Source of the DNA: Streptomyces griseocarneus
GTDB taxonomy: Bacteria > Actinomycetota > Actinomycetes > Streptomycetales > Streptomycetaceae
Assembly: GCF_014655595.1 (NCBI RefSeq)
Contig: NZ_BNBL01000018.1
Coordinates: 1-64,000, forward strand
Reading direction: 5' to 3'
DNA length: 64,000 nucleotides
Shown here one piece after another: positions 43,743 through 51,712 of the stretch. The position numbers were made by a program, and so were the translations under genes. Positions within the stretch are counted from its first letter, which is position 1. Every line of letters begins with the position of its first letter. Below the pieces are notes generated by a model that worked only from the letters and a program-made list of their open reading frames with translations, searched no databases and was not told the DNA's origin.

Positions 43743-43757
43743 CTGACGAACCGTCAG
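43743..43757. promoter_or_regulatory. Predicted TetR operator at amidohydrolase copy 2
   Basis: CTGACGAACCGTCAG, perfect arms. Its left half also reads as a -35 (CTGACG) placed 17 bp before TAACGT (43766-43771), which would start transcription at or just before the ATG at 43779. Confidence 0.65.
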
Positions 43758-43778
43758 ATCGGCGCTAACGTGTCGGCC

Positions 43779-44999
43779 ATGGCGAGCTTCCCCGCGATAA
43801 TTTCGGTGGACGACCACACGGTCGAGCCCTCCGACGTCTGGCGGAACCGGCTTCCGTCGAAATTCCACGACGTCGGGCCGCGGATCGTAAGGGCCCCGGT
43901 GAAGGAGATGACGTTCACCGGTGGGCGCTTCGCGCCCGTCATGGGCGCGCCGGGGGACGAAGGGCCCGTCGCGGACTGGTGGGTCTATGAGGATTTGTTC
44001 CGTCCTCTCACACGGCTGGATACCGCCGTCGGATACTCCAGGGATGAGATCCGGCTCGAGGGGATCACCTACGAACAGATGCGGCCGGGTTCGTACAGCG
44101 TTCCCGAGCGACTGGCCGACATGGACCTCAATCACGTCCAGTCGGCCCTGTGCTTCCCGACGTTCCCGCGCTTCTGCGGCCAGACCTTCACCGAGGCCGC
44201 CGACCGCGAGCTGGCGCTGCTGTGCGTGCGGGCGTACAACGACTGGATGGTCGAGGAGTGGTGCGGCCCGGCGGCCGGCGGCCGGCTGGTCCCGCTCACG
44301 ATCGTGCCCCTGTGGGACGCGCGCCTGGCCGCCGAGGAGGTGCGGCGCAACGCCGGACGGGGCGTGCGCGCGGTGTGCTTCTCCGAGATCCCGCCCCGCC
44401 TGGGCCTGCCGTCCGTCCATTCCGGCGACTGGGACCCCTTCCTGCGCGCCTGCGCGGAGACCGGGACGGTCGTGGCCATGCACATCGGCTCCTCCTCGCA
44501 CATGCCCTCCACCTCGGAGGACGCCCCGCCCGCCGTCGGCTCCGCGCTCACCTTCGCCAACTGCTGCTTCTCGCTCGCGGACTGGCTGATGTCGGGCACG
44601 TTCGACCGCTTCCCGGGCCTGCGCGTCATGTACGCGGAGGGGCAGATCGGGTGGATCCCGTACCTCCTGGAGCGGGCGGACGTGGTGTGGGAGGACAACC
44701 GCGGCTGGGGTGGCATCGCGGACAAGGTGCTGCGGCCGCCGTCGGAGGCGTTCGCGGAGCACGTGTACGGCTGCTTCTTCGATGACGCCTTCGGCCTGCG
44801 CAACCTCGACGCCATCGGCGCCGGGAACGTCCTCTACGAGACCGACTACCCGCACTCCGACTCCACCTGGCCCAGGTCGCGGCAGGTGGCCGAGGAGCAG
44901 ATGGCTCACCTGGCGCCCGACGTGACCGAGCGCGTGGTGCGCGGCAACGCCATCGAGCTGCTGGGGCTCACGCCGGAGGGGCTGTGGGCGGGAGGGTGA
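43779..44999 (+). CDS. Amidohydrolase family protein (PF04909 type), copy 2
   Basis: 406 residues, paralogue of 10804-12057 with the same motifs in the same order: SVDDHTVEPSDVW, CFPTFPRFCGQTF, AYNDWMVEEWCG, AMHIGSSSHMPS, YAEGQIGWIP and ETDYPHSDSTWP. Metal-dependent hydrolase or decarboxylase; substrate unknown. No ribosome site precedes the ATG, and a promoter-like pair suggests a leaderless transcript. It diverges from afsR, 155 bp apart, so its operator region also borders the afsR promoter. Confidence 0.85.
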   Translation: MASFPAIISVDDHTVEPSDVWRNRLPSKFHDVGPRIVRAPVKEMTFTGGRFAPVMGAPGDEGPVADWWVYEDLFRPLTRLDTAVGYSRDEIRLEGITYEQMRPGSYSVPERLADMDLNHVQSALCFPTFPRFCGQTFTEAADRELALLCVRAYNDWMVEEWCGPAAGGRLVPLTIVPLWDARLAAEEVRRNAGRGVRAVCFSEIPPRLGLPSVHSGDWDPFLRACAETGTVVAMHIGSSSHMPSTSEDAPPAVGSALTFANCCFSLADWLMSGTFDRFPGLRVMYAEGQIGWIPYLLERADVVWEDNRGWGGIADKVLRPPSEAFAEHVYGCFFDDAFGLRNLDAIGAGNVLYETDYPHSDSTWPRSRQVAEEQMAHLAPDVTERVVRGNAIELLGLTPEGLWAGG

Positions 45000-45084
45000 G
45001 GGGAGACGGGCCCTCTGCGGCCTCCCGGGCCCCGGGGTGACCCCAGGGCGCCCCCAGGGATTCCGTCGGGGCCCTTGCGGCCTC

Positions 45085-45113
45085 TTGACGCTCCCCGCGT
45101 GCGGTGCCACAGT
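45085..45113 (+). promoter_or_regulatory. Predicted promoter for the LLM oxidoreductase gene
   Basis: TTGACG (45085-45090), 17-bp spacer, CACAGT (45108-45113). The inferred start near 45120 lies just before the operator at 45128-45142. Confidence 0.5.
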
Positions 45114-45127
45114 CGCACCTACTTGAT

Positions 45128-45142
45128 CTGACGGTACGTCAG
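45128..45142. promoter_or_regulatory. Predicted TetR operator at the LLM oxidoreductase gene
   Basis: CTGACGGTACGTCAG, perfect arms with an almost fully symmetrical centre; the best single match to the consensus in the window. It is 19 bp before the GTG at 45162. Confidence 0.68.
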
Positions 45143-45161
45143 AAACCTCGGAAGACGGGCG

Positions 45162-46301
45162 GTGGCCACCGTGGAATTCGGGATCTTCGTGCAGGGCTAC
45201 GTACCGGCGAGCCGCTCGCGGGCCGATCCGCAAGCCGAGCACCACGCGTTGATGGAAGAGGCCGAATACGTCATTCAGGCGGACAAGTCGGGCTTCAAGT
45301 ACGCCTGGGCCTCCGAGCACCACTTCCTCGACGAGTACTCCCACCTGTCCGCCAACGACGTCTTCCTCGGCTACCTCGCCCACGCCACCGAGCGCATCCA
45401 CCTCGGCTCGGGCATCTTCAACCCGCTGCCGCAGGTCAACCACCCCGCCAAGGTCGCCGAGAAGGCCGCCATGCTCGACCACCTCTCCGGCGGGCGGTTC
45501 GAGTTCGGCACCGGCCGGGGCGCGGGCAGCCACGAGATCCTGGGCTTCCTCCCGGGCGTCACCGACATGGACGCCACGAAGGAGATCTGGGAGGAGACGA
45601 TCGCCGAGTTCCCGAAGATGTGGCGGGAGGGGGAGTACGAGGGCTTCGCGGGCCGGCACTGGTCACTGCCGCCGCGCCGGATCCTGCCCAAGCCGTACGG
45701 CCCCTCCCACCCCGCCATGTGGTACGCCGCGGGCTCGCCCTCCTCGTACGCGATGGCGGCGCGCAAGGGGCTGGGCGTGCTGGGCTTCAGCGTGCAGAAG
45801 GTCTCCGACATGGAGTGGGTCGTCGACTCCTACCGCACGGCCGTCCAAGAGGCCGAGGCCGTGGGCGACTACGTCAACGACAACGTCATGGTGACCACCA
45901 CCGCCATCTGCGCCGAGACCCACCAGGAGGCGGTGCGGATCGCGGCGGGCGGCGGCCTCCACTACCTGCAGTCGCTGCTCTTCCGCTACCACGACACCTT
46001 CCCGCGCCCCGAGGGCATCCCCGAGTGGCCCGAGCTGCTGCCCGAGTACACCGAGGAGATCATCGAGCTGCTCATCGCCGAGGAGCTGATGATCTGCGGC
46101 GACCCGGACGAGGTGTTCCGCCAGTGCAAGCGCTGGGAGCAGGCGGGCGCCGACCAGCTCTCCTTCGGGCTGCCGGTGGGCGTGCCGTACGAGGACACGA
46201 TGCGGACCATCCGGCTCATCGGCGAGCACGTCGTCCCGAAGATCGACACCGATCCGGTCCACCGCACGACGCGCTTCCGCCAGGCCGCCGCCACGGCCTG
46301 A
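45162..46301 (+). CDS. LLM-class flavin-dependent oxidoreductase (luciferase-like)
   Basis: 379 residues from GTG 45162 (GTG 45171 is an alternative). TIM-barrel luciferase family: EFGIFVQGYVP at the start, YAWASEHHFLDEYSHLSAND, HLGSGIFNPLPQVNHPAKVAEKAAMLDHLSGGR and FEFGTGRGAGSHE. The HLSGGRFEFGxGRG segment is typical of bacterial-luciferase-like monooxygenases that use FMNH2 or F420. A hydroxylase or Baeyer-Villiger step in the pathway is plausible, with reduced flavin from the reductase at 22551 (inference). Confidence 0.88.
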   Translation: MATVEFGIFVQGYVPASRSRADPQAEHHALMEEAEYVIQADKSGFKYAWASEHHFLDEYSHLSANDVFLGYLAHATERIHLGSGIFNPLPQVNHPAKVAEKAAMLDHLSGGRFEFGTGRGAGSHEILGFLPGVTDMDATKEIWEETIAEFPKMWREGEYEGFAGRHWSLPPRRILPKPYGPSHPAMWYAAGSPSSYAMAARKGLGVLGFSVQKVSDMEWVVDSYRTAVQEAEAVGDYVNDNVMVTTTAICAETHQEAVRIAAGGGLHYLQSLLFRYHDTFPRPEGIPEWPELLPEYTEEIIELLIAEELMICGDPDEVFRQCKRWEQAGADQLSFGLPVGVPYEDTMRTIRLIGEHVVPKIDTDPVHRTTRFRQAAATA

Positions 46302-46350
46302 GCGCCGCGCCCCCGCGCACCGGGGCGGCGCCTCCCGGGCCGCCGCCCCG

Positions 46351-46420
46351 GCCCCGGCGAGGACGAAGGCCCCCGGCGAGGACGAAGGCCCGGCGAGGAC
46401 GAAGGCCCCGACGAGGACGA
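46351..46420. repeat. Tandem repeat of about 18 bp, four units
   Basis: CCCCGGCGAGGACGAAGG and close variants repeat four times in the 135-bp gap between the LLM gene and the deacylase gene, ending just before the ribosome site of the latter. Probably replication-slippage material. Confidence 0.7.
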
Positions 46421-46436
46421 GTGAGAGGACCCGACC

Positions 46437-48212
46437 GTGCTGGACCACCTCTACCGCCGCGCGACCGTCGTCGACGGCACCGGAGGGGCCTCCTACGTCG
46501 CCGACGTCGGCATACGGGACGGCCGGATCGCGGTGATCCAGCGCGGCCGGCACGGCAGGGCCGCCGTGAAGGCGGGCGGGCGGCTCGGGGAGCGGGCGCG
46601 CACCGAGGAGGACGCGGACGGGCTCGTCCTCGCCCCGGGCTTCGTCGACCCGCACACGCACTACGACGCGCAGCTCTTCTGGGATCCCTACGCCACCCCG
46701 TCCATGGGGCACGGCGTCACCACCGTCGTCGGCGGCAACTGCGGCTTCACCCTCGCCCCGCTGGACCCCGCCCGCCCGGCCGACGCCGACTACACGCGGC
46801 GGATGATGAGCAGGGTCGAGGGCATGCCGCTGTCCGCCCTCGAACAGGGTGCGCCCTGGGACTGGTCGACCTTCGCCGACTACCTCGACGCCCTGGAGGG
46901 CGGCATCGCGGTCAACGCCGGGTTCATGGTGGGCCACTGCGCGCTGCGGCGGTACGCGATGGGGGCGGCCGCCGTGGGCGGTACGCCCGACGAGGCGCAG
47001 CTGCGGCGGATGCTCGCGCTGCTGCACGAGGCCATGGACGCCGGGGCCTGGGGGCTGTCCACCACCCAGTCGGACACCCACTCCGACGGGGCGGGCGATC
47101 CCGTGGCCTCCCGGCACGCCCTGCCCGGCGAGCTGCTCGCGCTCGCCCGCGCGGTCGGGGAGCACGAGGGCACGCAGCTGGAGGCGATCGTCGCCGGCTG
47201 CCTGGACCGCTTCTCGGCGGCGGAGACCGAGCTGCTGGTGGGCATGACGGAGGCCGCCCGGCGGCCGCTGAACTGGAACGTCCTCACCATCGACTCCGCC
47301 GTGCCCGAACGCGTGCCGCACCAGCTCGCCGCGAGCGAGCGGGCACGCGCGCGTGGCGGCCGGATCGTCGCCCTGACCATGCCGATCCTCACCCCCATGA
47401 ACATGTCGCTGGGCACCTTCTGCGCGCTGAACCTCCTCCCGGGCTGGGGCGACGTCCTGGGGCTGCCGGTGCCCGAGCGGATCGACCGGCTGCGCGACCC
47501 GGCCGTACGGGACGGGATGCTGCGGCGTGCGGCGAGCCCGGAGGCGGGCGTCTTCCGGCGGCTGACCGACTTCGGCCGCTACGTCATCGGGGACACGTAC
47601 GCCAAGGAGAACGACGGCCTCACCGGCCGCGTCGTCCGCGACATCGCCGCCGAGCGCGGCACCGACCCCTTCGCCGCGCTCGTCAACATCTGCGTCGCCG
47701 ACGAGCTGCGTACGGTCCTGTGGCCGATGCCCACGGACAACGACCCCGCGAGCTGGGAGCTGCGCCGCCAAGCCTGGGACCACGAGGACGTGCTGCTCGG
47801 CGGCTCGGACGCGGGGGCGCACCTGGACCGGATGTGCGGGGCGCCCTACACGACGCGCTTCCTCGGCGACTGCCTGCGGGGGCGGGGGCTGGTGCCGCTG
47901 GAGCGGGCGGTGCGGATGCTGAGCGACGAGCCGGCGCGGCTGTTCGGGCTGCGGGGGCGGGGCCGGATCGCCGAGGGCTGGTGCGCGGACCTGGTGCTCT
48001 TCGACCCGCAGCGGATCGACGCGGGGGCGGCGACGCTGGTGCGCGACCTGCCGGGCGGCGGGGCGCGGCTCGACGCGCGGGCGGTGGGGGTGGTGAGCGT
48101 ACGGGTCAACGGGGTGGAGACGGTGCGGCACGACGTGGTGACGGGGGCGGTGCCGGGGCGGGTGCTGCGGTCGGGGCGGGACACGGAGACGGTGGGGACG
48201 GGAAAATTTTGA
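46437..48212 (+). CDS. N-acyl-D-amino-acid deacylase/D-aminoacylase family amidohydrolase
   Basis: 591 residues from GTG 46437 behind GAGAGGAC. Metal-dependent amidohydrolase: composite barrel opening (YRRATVVDGTGGASYVADVGIRDGRIA), HxH metal ligands in PGFVDPHTHYDAQLFW, GHGVTTVVGGNCGFTLAPL, and the late metal/catalytic aspartate in LLGGSDAGAHLDRM. The family hydrolyses N-acyl-D-amino acids, hydantoins or related amides. It probably shares the operator-controlled transcript of the LLM gene. Together with the two PF04909 amidohydrolases, this is the third amidohydrolase of the catabolic set. Confidence 0.85.
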   Translation: MLDHLYRRATVVDGTGGASYVADVGIRDGRIAVIQRGRHGRAAVKAGGRLGERARTEEDADGLVLAPGFVDPHTHYDAQLFWDPYATPSMGHGVTTVVGGNCGFTLAPLDPARPADADYTRRMMSRVEGMPLSALEQGAPWDWSTFADYLDALEGGIAVNAGFMVGHCALRRYAMGAAAVGGTPDEAQLRRMLALLHEAMDAGAWGLSTTQSDTHSDGAGDPVASRHALPGELLALARAVGEHEGTQLEAIVAGCLDRFSAAETELLVGMTEAARRPLNWNVLTIDSAVPERVPHQLAASERARARGGRIVALTMPILTPMNMSLGTFCALNLLPGWGDVLGLPVPERIDRLRDPAVRDGMLRRAASPEAGVFRRLTDFGRYVIGDTYAKENDGLTGRVVRDIAAERGTDPFAALVNICVADELRTVLWPMPTDNDPASWELRRQAWDHEDVLLGGSDAGAHLDRMCGAPYTTRFLGDCLRGRGLVPLERAVRMLSDEPARLFGLRGRGRIAEGWCADLVLFDPQRIDAGAATLVRDLPGGGARLDARAVGVVSVRVNGVETVRHDVVTGAVPGRVLRSGRDTETVGTGKF

Positions 48213-48276
48213 ACCGGGACAAATGGGGCGGGGTTGCGGTTACCGTAGCGGGCCCGGAGGGTGCTCGACCCGAGGT

Positions 48277-48291
48277 GTTACCGACCGTAAC
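48277..48291. promoter_or_regulatory. Inverted repeat before the amino-acid permease
   Basis: GTTACCGACCGTAAC: arms GTTAC/GTAAC with a 5-bp centre, 159 bp before the permease start, with a further GTTAC about 40 bp upstream (near 48238). It resembles but does not fit the spacing of GlnR half-sites. Regulator unknown. Confidence 0.35.
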
Positions 48292-48449
48292 GCACGTAAG
48301 GCCTTTATTTGCAAGGTCAACTGCCCTGAATCGCGCGTCTGTTCAAGGTCCGGGCTTCGGAGTTTCGTCCTCCGGTTGCGGAAACAGCAGCGCTTAACGT
48401 CCTCGCCATGGTTCAGCTACATGCGCGGCCAGGGGCCGGAGACACGGTA

Positions 48450-49976
48450 ATGAGCGTCGCGGGCCGCGACGCGGGAGATGTGCGGGCCAAGGGACTCAGC
48501 GGGAATTCCGTCGGCCTGCTGGGCAGCGCCGTCATCGGGATCTCCACCGTCGCGCCCGTCTATTGCCTGACCTCCACCCTCGGCCCCACCGTCGGCCAGG
48601 TCGGGGTGCAGATGCCCGCCGTCTTCCTCGCGGGCTTCCTCCCGATGCTGCTCGTCGCCTTCGCCTACCGCGAGCTGAACGCCGCGCTGCCCGACTGCGG
48701 CACGTCCTTCACCTGGACCGTACGGGCCTTCGGGCCCCGGATCGGCTGGATGTGCGGCTGGGGCCTGGTCATCGCGACCATCATCGTGCTGTCCAATCTG
48801 GCGGGCGTCGCGACGTCCTTCTTCTACCTGCTGCTGGGCGAGATCACGGGCAACGACGCGGTCGCCGCCCTGGACGGGAACCGGATCGCGCACGTCGGCA
48901 CGTGCCTGGCCTTCATCGCCGTCGCGACCGCCGTCAGCTATCGCGGCATGACCGCCACCAAGGGCGTGCAGTACGCGCTCGTCGGCCTCCAACTGGCCGT
49001 CCTCGCCGTGTTCGTCGCGATGGCGATCGCGAAGGCGCGCTCCGGTGACCTCCCCGGCTCGATCGACTTCTCGTGGACCTGGCTGAACCCCTTCGGCGTC
49101 GAGTCCTTCAGCGCCTTCACGGCGGGCCTGTCGCTGTCGATCTTCATGTACTGGGGCTGGGACGCCTGCCTCACCGTCAACGAGGAGACCGAGGGCAGCG
49201 CGAAGACGCCCGGCCGGGCCGCGCTCGTCGCCATGGTCGTGCTCGTCGGCTCCTACCTGCTGACGGCCGTCGCCGCGCAGATGTTCTCCGGCGTGGGGGA
49301 GAAGGGCACCGGCCTCGGCAACCCCGACACCGCCGGCAACGTCTTCGCCGCCCTGGCCGACCCCGTGCTCGGCACGGCACTCGGCGTGCTGCTCTTCGTC
49401 GCCGTCCTGGCCTCGGCCGCCGCCAGCCTGCAGACCACGTTCCTGCCCGTCGCGCGCACCGTCCTCGCCATGAGCACGTACCAGGCCCTGCCCCCGTCCT
49501 TCGCCCGCGTCCACCCGCGTTTCAAGTCCCCGGGCCGCGCCACGATCGCCGCCGGCGTCGCCACCGGCGTCTTCTACGCCGTCATGAGCTTCCTCAGCGA
49601 GAACGTACTGATCGACACGGTCTACGCGCTCGGGCTGATGATCTGCTTCTACTACTCGATCACGGCGTTCGCGTGCGCGTGGTTCTTCCGCCACGAGCTG
49701 CGCAATTCGGTGCGGGACGCGTGTTTCAAGGGCGTCTTCCCGCTGATGGGCGGAGTGTTGCTGGCGGCCGTCTTCTGCAAGACGCTGTACGACATGTGGG
49801 ACCCGGCGTACGGCAGCGGCAGCGCGGTGGCCGGCGTCGGCTCGGTCTTCGTCATAGGCGTCGGCCTGCTGCTCCTCGGCCTCGTCCTGATGCTCCTGAT
49901 GCAGCGCCGCAGCCCGGCCTTCTTCCGGGGCGAGATCCTGACCCGCTCGACGCCGGCGCTGGTGGCGGAGGACTGA
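48450..49976 (+). CDS. APC-superfamily amino-acid permease
   Basis: 508 residues. ATG 48450 is chosen because GGAG lies 8 nt upstream; ATG 48408 lacks a site. About twelve hydrophobic helices; the APC signature appears in helix 1 (SVGLLGSAVIGISTVAPVY) with the helix-breaking S-A-V-I-G-I segment and in the ELNAALPDCGTSFTWTVRAFGPRIGWMCGW loop region. A cytoplasmic TEGSAKTPGRAA stretch follows helix 6. Transports an amino acid or amine with protons; specificity unknown. Not linked to the catabolic operators. Confidence 0.88.
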   Translation: MSVAGRDAGDVRAKGLSGNSVGLLGSAVIGISTVAPVYCLTSTLGPTVGQVGVQMPAVFLAGFLPMLLVAFAYRELNAALPDCGTSFTWTVRAFGPRIGWMCGWGLVIATIIVLSNLAGVATSFFYLLLGEITGNDAVAALDGNRIAHVGTCLAFIAVATAVSYRGMTATKGVQYALVGLQLAVLAVFVAMAIAKARSGDLPGSIDFSWTWLNPFGVESFSAFTAGLSLSIFMYWGWDACLTVNEETEGSAKTPGRAALVAMVVLVGSYLLTAVAAQMFSGVGEKGTGLGNPDTAGNVFAALADPVLGTALGVLLFVAVLASAAASLQTTFLPVARTVLAMSTYQALPPSFARVHPRFKSPGRATIAAGVATGVFYAVMSFLSENVLIDTVYALGLMICFYYSITAFACAWFFRHELRNSVRDACFKGVFPLMGGVLLAAVFCKTLYDMWDPAYGSGSAVAGVGSVFVIGVGLLLLGLVLMLLMQRRSPAFFRGEILTRSTPALVAED

Positions 49977-50100
49977 CGCCCCCGGGGCCGTGTGAATCCA
50001 CCGGGCCGGCCCTCGGCCTTCAGAGGGAGACAGTGGTCGCCCATGTGGGGGAGCGGAATGGGTCTGCAGCGGGAGGTGGGCGGCTGCGGCGGTCGACAGC

Positions 50101-50667
50101 ATGGAGTGCATGAATGTTGTCGCCCTGATCCGCCGCACGCTTCTCCGCCCGGCCCGGCCGGTGCCCGCGCGGCTACGTGTCCGGCTTGCCGCGTGGGTGT
50201 CGGTGGCGGGGTCGCTGGTGTACGTGGGAGAGAAGATGTACATGGCCGCGCACGGGCAGATCGGGATGCCCGGGCACCCCGCTCCCGCCTCCGTCCAGGC
50301 GCAGTTCGAGCACCCCGGCCTGGCGCAGGCGGGCAACGCCTCGCTCGGCATCGTGGCGGCGCTGGTGGCGTGGGCGACCGTCGCACGCTGGGGAGGCCGG
50401 ATTCCCCGGTGGATGCTGATGTCCGCCCTGACGCTCACGGCGGTGACGCAGTCGCTGGGAGCGGTGGTCACCGTCTGGCGCGCGGACTTCGGCTCGGTGG
50501 GGCCCGGCTGGCGCGCCGTCTACGAGACCGTGTCGGGGAGCGCCGGGCTCCTGGCGTGGGCCGTGGTGGCCGTCTCGTACTGGCTGCGGACACGCACGTG
50601 TGCCCGTAGCCGCACGGGCGCGCCCCACGCCGGCCCGGCCCGCCTGACGGCCGGAGCGGGCCGGTGA
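50101..50667 (+). CDS. Small four-helix membrane protein, unknown function
   Basis: 188 residues from ATG 50101 (or ATG 50110). After a basic N-terminus come about four hydrophobic segments (LAAWVSVAGSLVYVGEKMYMA, ASLGIVAALVAWATVA, MLMSALTLTAVTQSLGAVVTV, AGLLAWAVVAVSYWL), then an Arg/Ala-rich tail. Its stop overlaps the start of the next membrane gene (GTGA), so the two are made together. No domain recognised. Confidence 0.7.
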   Translation: MECMNVVALIRRTLLRPARPVPARLRVRLAAWVSVAGSLVYVGEKMYMAAHGQIGMPGHPAPASVQAQFEHPGLAQAGNASLGIVAALVAWATVARWGGRIPRWMLMSALTLTAVTQSLGAVVTVWRADFGSVGPGWRAVYETVSGSAGLLAWAVVAVSYWLRTRTCARSRTGAPHAGPARLTAGAGR

Positions 50668-51179
50668 CCGCCCGGACCGACCGCGCGGCGCTCGCGGCCC
50701 GCGTCGCCTTCGTCTGCGCCTTCCTCTACGGCGCGATGAAGCTCGACTGGGCGCTGGGCGGCGAGTTCCTGATCCGGCAGGCCCCGGTGCCGGCGGCCGC
50801 CCTGGACGACCTGCTGGCCCGCACCCCGGGCGCGGTCGCCGGGCACTGGGCGTCCGTGGCGCTGGCCCTGGTGGGCATGGGCGCCGCGCTGCACCTGTCC
50901 GGCCGCTTCGGTCCGCACGGAAGGTTCCGCCGCGCGGCGCTGCTCGCCGGCTCGTGGGCGGGGTGCGCGTTCATGGTGGCGCGCGCGGCCGGTCTCGTGG
51001 GCTACGGATTCGCCGGCGACGTGCGCGTGCTGGCCGGCTGGGGGGCCATACCGCCCGCCTACGAGGACCTCGTGCGCGACCAGGTGTTCTGGGACCTCGT
51101 GCTGTGGTCGCCGTACTGGCTGCTGTTCGGTACGTGCTGGGGCGTCGCGGCCTGGCGGTACCGCAGGGCGACCGCGTAG
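50664..51179 (+). CDS. Small membrane protein, DUF3995-like
   Basis: 171 residues from a GTG overlapping the previous stop. About four transmembrane helices; the first contains AFLYGAMKLDWALGGEF, a pattern reminiscent of DUF3995 membrane proteins (…YWALGG…). A conserved-looking DLVLWSPYWLLFGTCWGVAAW helix ends the protein. The pair with the gene before it may form a heteromeric membrane complex. Function unknown. Confidence 0.65.
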   Translation: MTARTDRAALAARVAFVCAFLYGAMKLDWALGGEFLIRQAPVPAAALDDLLARTPGAVAGHWASVALALVGMGAALHLSGRFGPHGRFRRAALLAGSWAGCAFMVARAAGLVGYGFAGDVRVLAGWGAIPPAYEDLVRDQVFWDLVLWSPYWLLFGTCWGVAAWRYRRATA

Positions 51180-51271
51180 CTCCTGCCATTGCGCCCCTTC
51201 CCAATCCGTGGATGTCGCGGCGGGCACCGCCGTACGATGCCCGCACGTGTGTGTTGAGGAGGGGGAAGCAG

Positions 51272-51712
51272 ATGCTTGGCGAGTCGTTGGCGGCCTTGGC
51301 AACGGCGTTGGGAGCGGCAGTCGTTCAGGCCGCCGGTACGGACGCGTGGGGTGGCTTCCGGGGGAAGCTGGCCCGGCTGCTGGGGCTGGGGGACGACGGG
51401 CGCGAGCGCGTCGAACGGGAACGGCTCGACCGGACGGCCGCCGCCCTCGAGGGGCCGGACGGAGAGACGGGCGAGCGGGAGCGGCAGCGCCAGCAGGTCG
51501 TCTGGGAGACCCGCGTCGCGGACCTGCTGGAGAGCCTGCCGGAAGAGCAGCGCGCGCGGTTCGCCGCCGAGGTCAGGGCGCTGATCGAGGAACAGACCCG
51601 GCGCGGTACGGACGGCGGCGGAGGGGTGTCCGGCAACACCTTCCACGGCCCCACCGCCGTACAGACCGGGAACCACAACCAGCAGCGCAACTACTTCGGG
51701 CGGAAGGCGTGA
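51272..51712 (+). CDS. Helical protein with C-terminal GNxFxGPxAxQTGxHNxQ motif
   Basis: 146 residues from an ATG behind GAGGAGGGGG. The N-terminal 40 residues form a hydrophobic/amphipathic helix (LGESLAALATALGAAVVQAAG), followed by a charged helical region (residues 45-110) rich in Arg/Glu. The last 27 residues carry SGNTFHGPTAVQTGNHNQQR. The same motif begins the next protein, whose GTG start overlaps this stop. Similar GP-x-x-x-QxGxx(N/H) tracts occur at the ends of NTPase-associated Streptomyces proteins, where they may form beta-helical adaptors (inference). Family not named. Confidence 0.72.
   Translation: MLGESLAALATALGAAVVQAAGTDAWGGFRGKLARLLGLGDDGRERVERERLDRTAAALEGPDGETGERERQRQQVVWETRVADLLESLPEEQRARFAAEVRALIEEQTRRGTDGGGGVSGNTFHGPTAVQTGNHNQQRNYFGRKA

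Noticed and set aside
45104..48397. A 1,097-codon open frame on the plus strand across the LLM and deacylase genes
   Set aside because: It is Arg/Pro/Gly-rich and lies out of frame with two well-supported enzymes; it reflects the GC-rich third codon positions of the real genes.
48417..50471. A 684-codon open frame on the minus strand over the permease gene
   Set aside because: Antisense shadow of a clear APC permease; no family motifs and Arg/Asp/Gly-rich composition.
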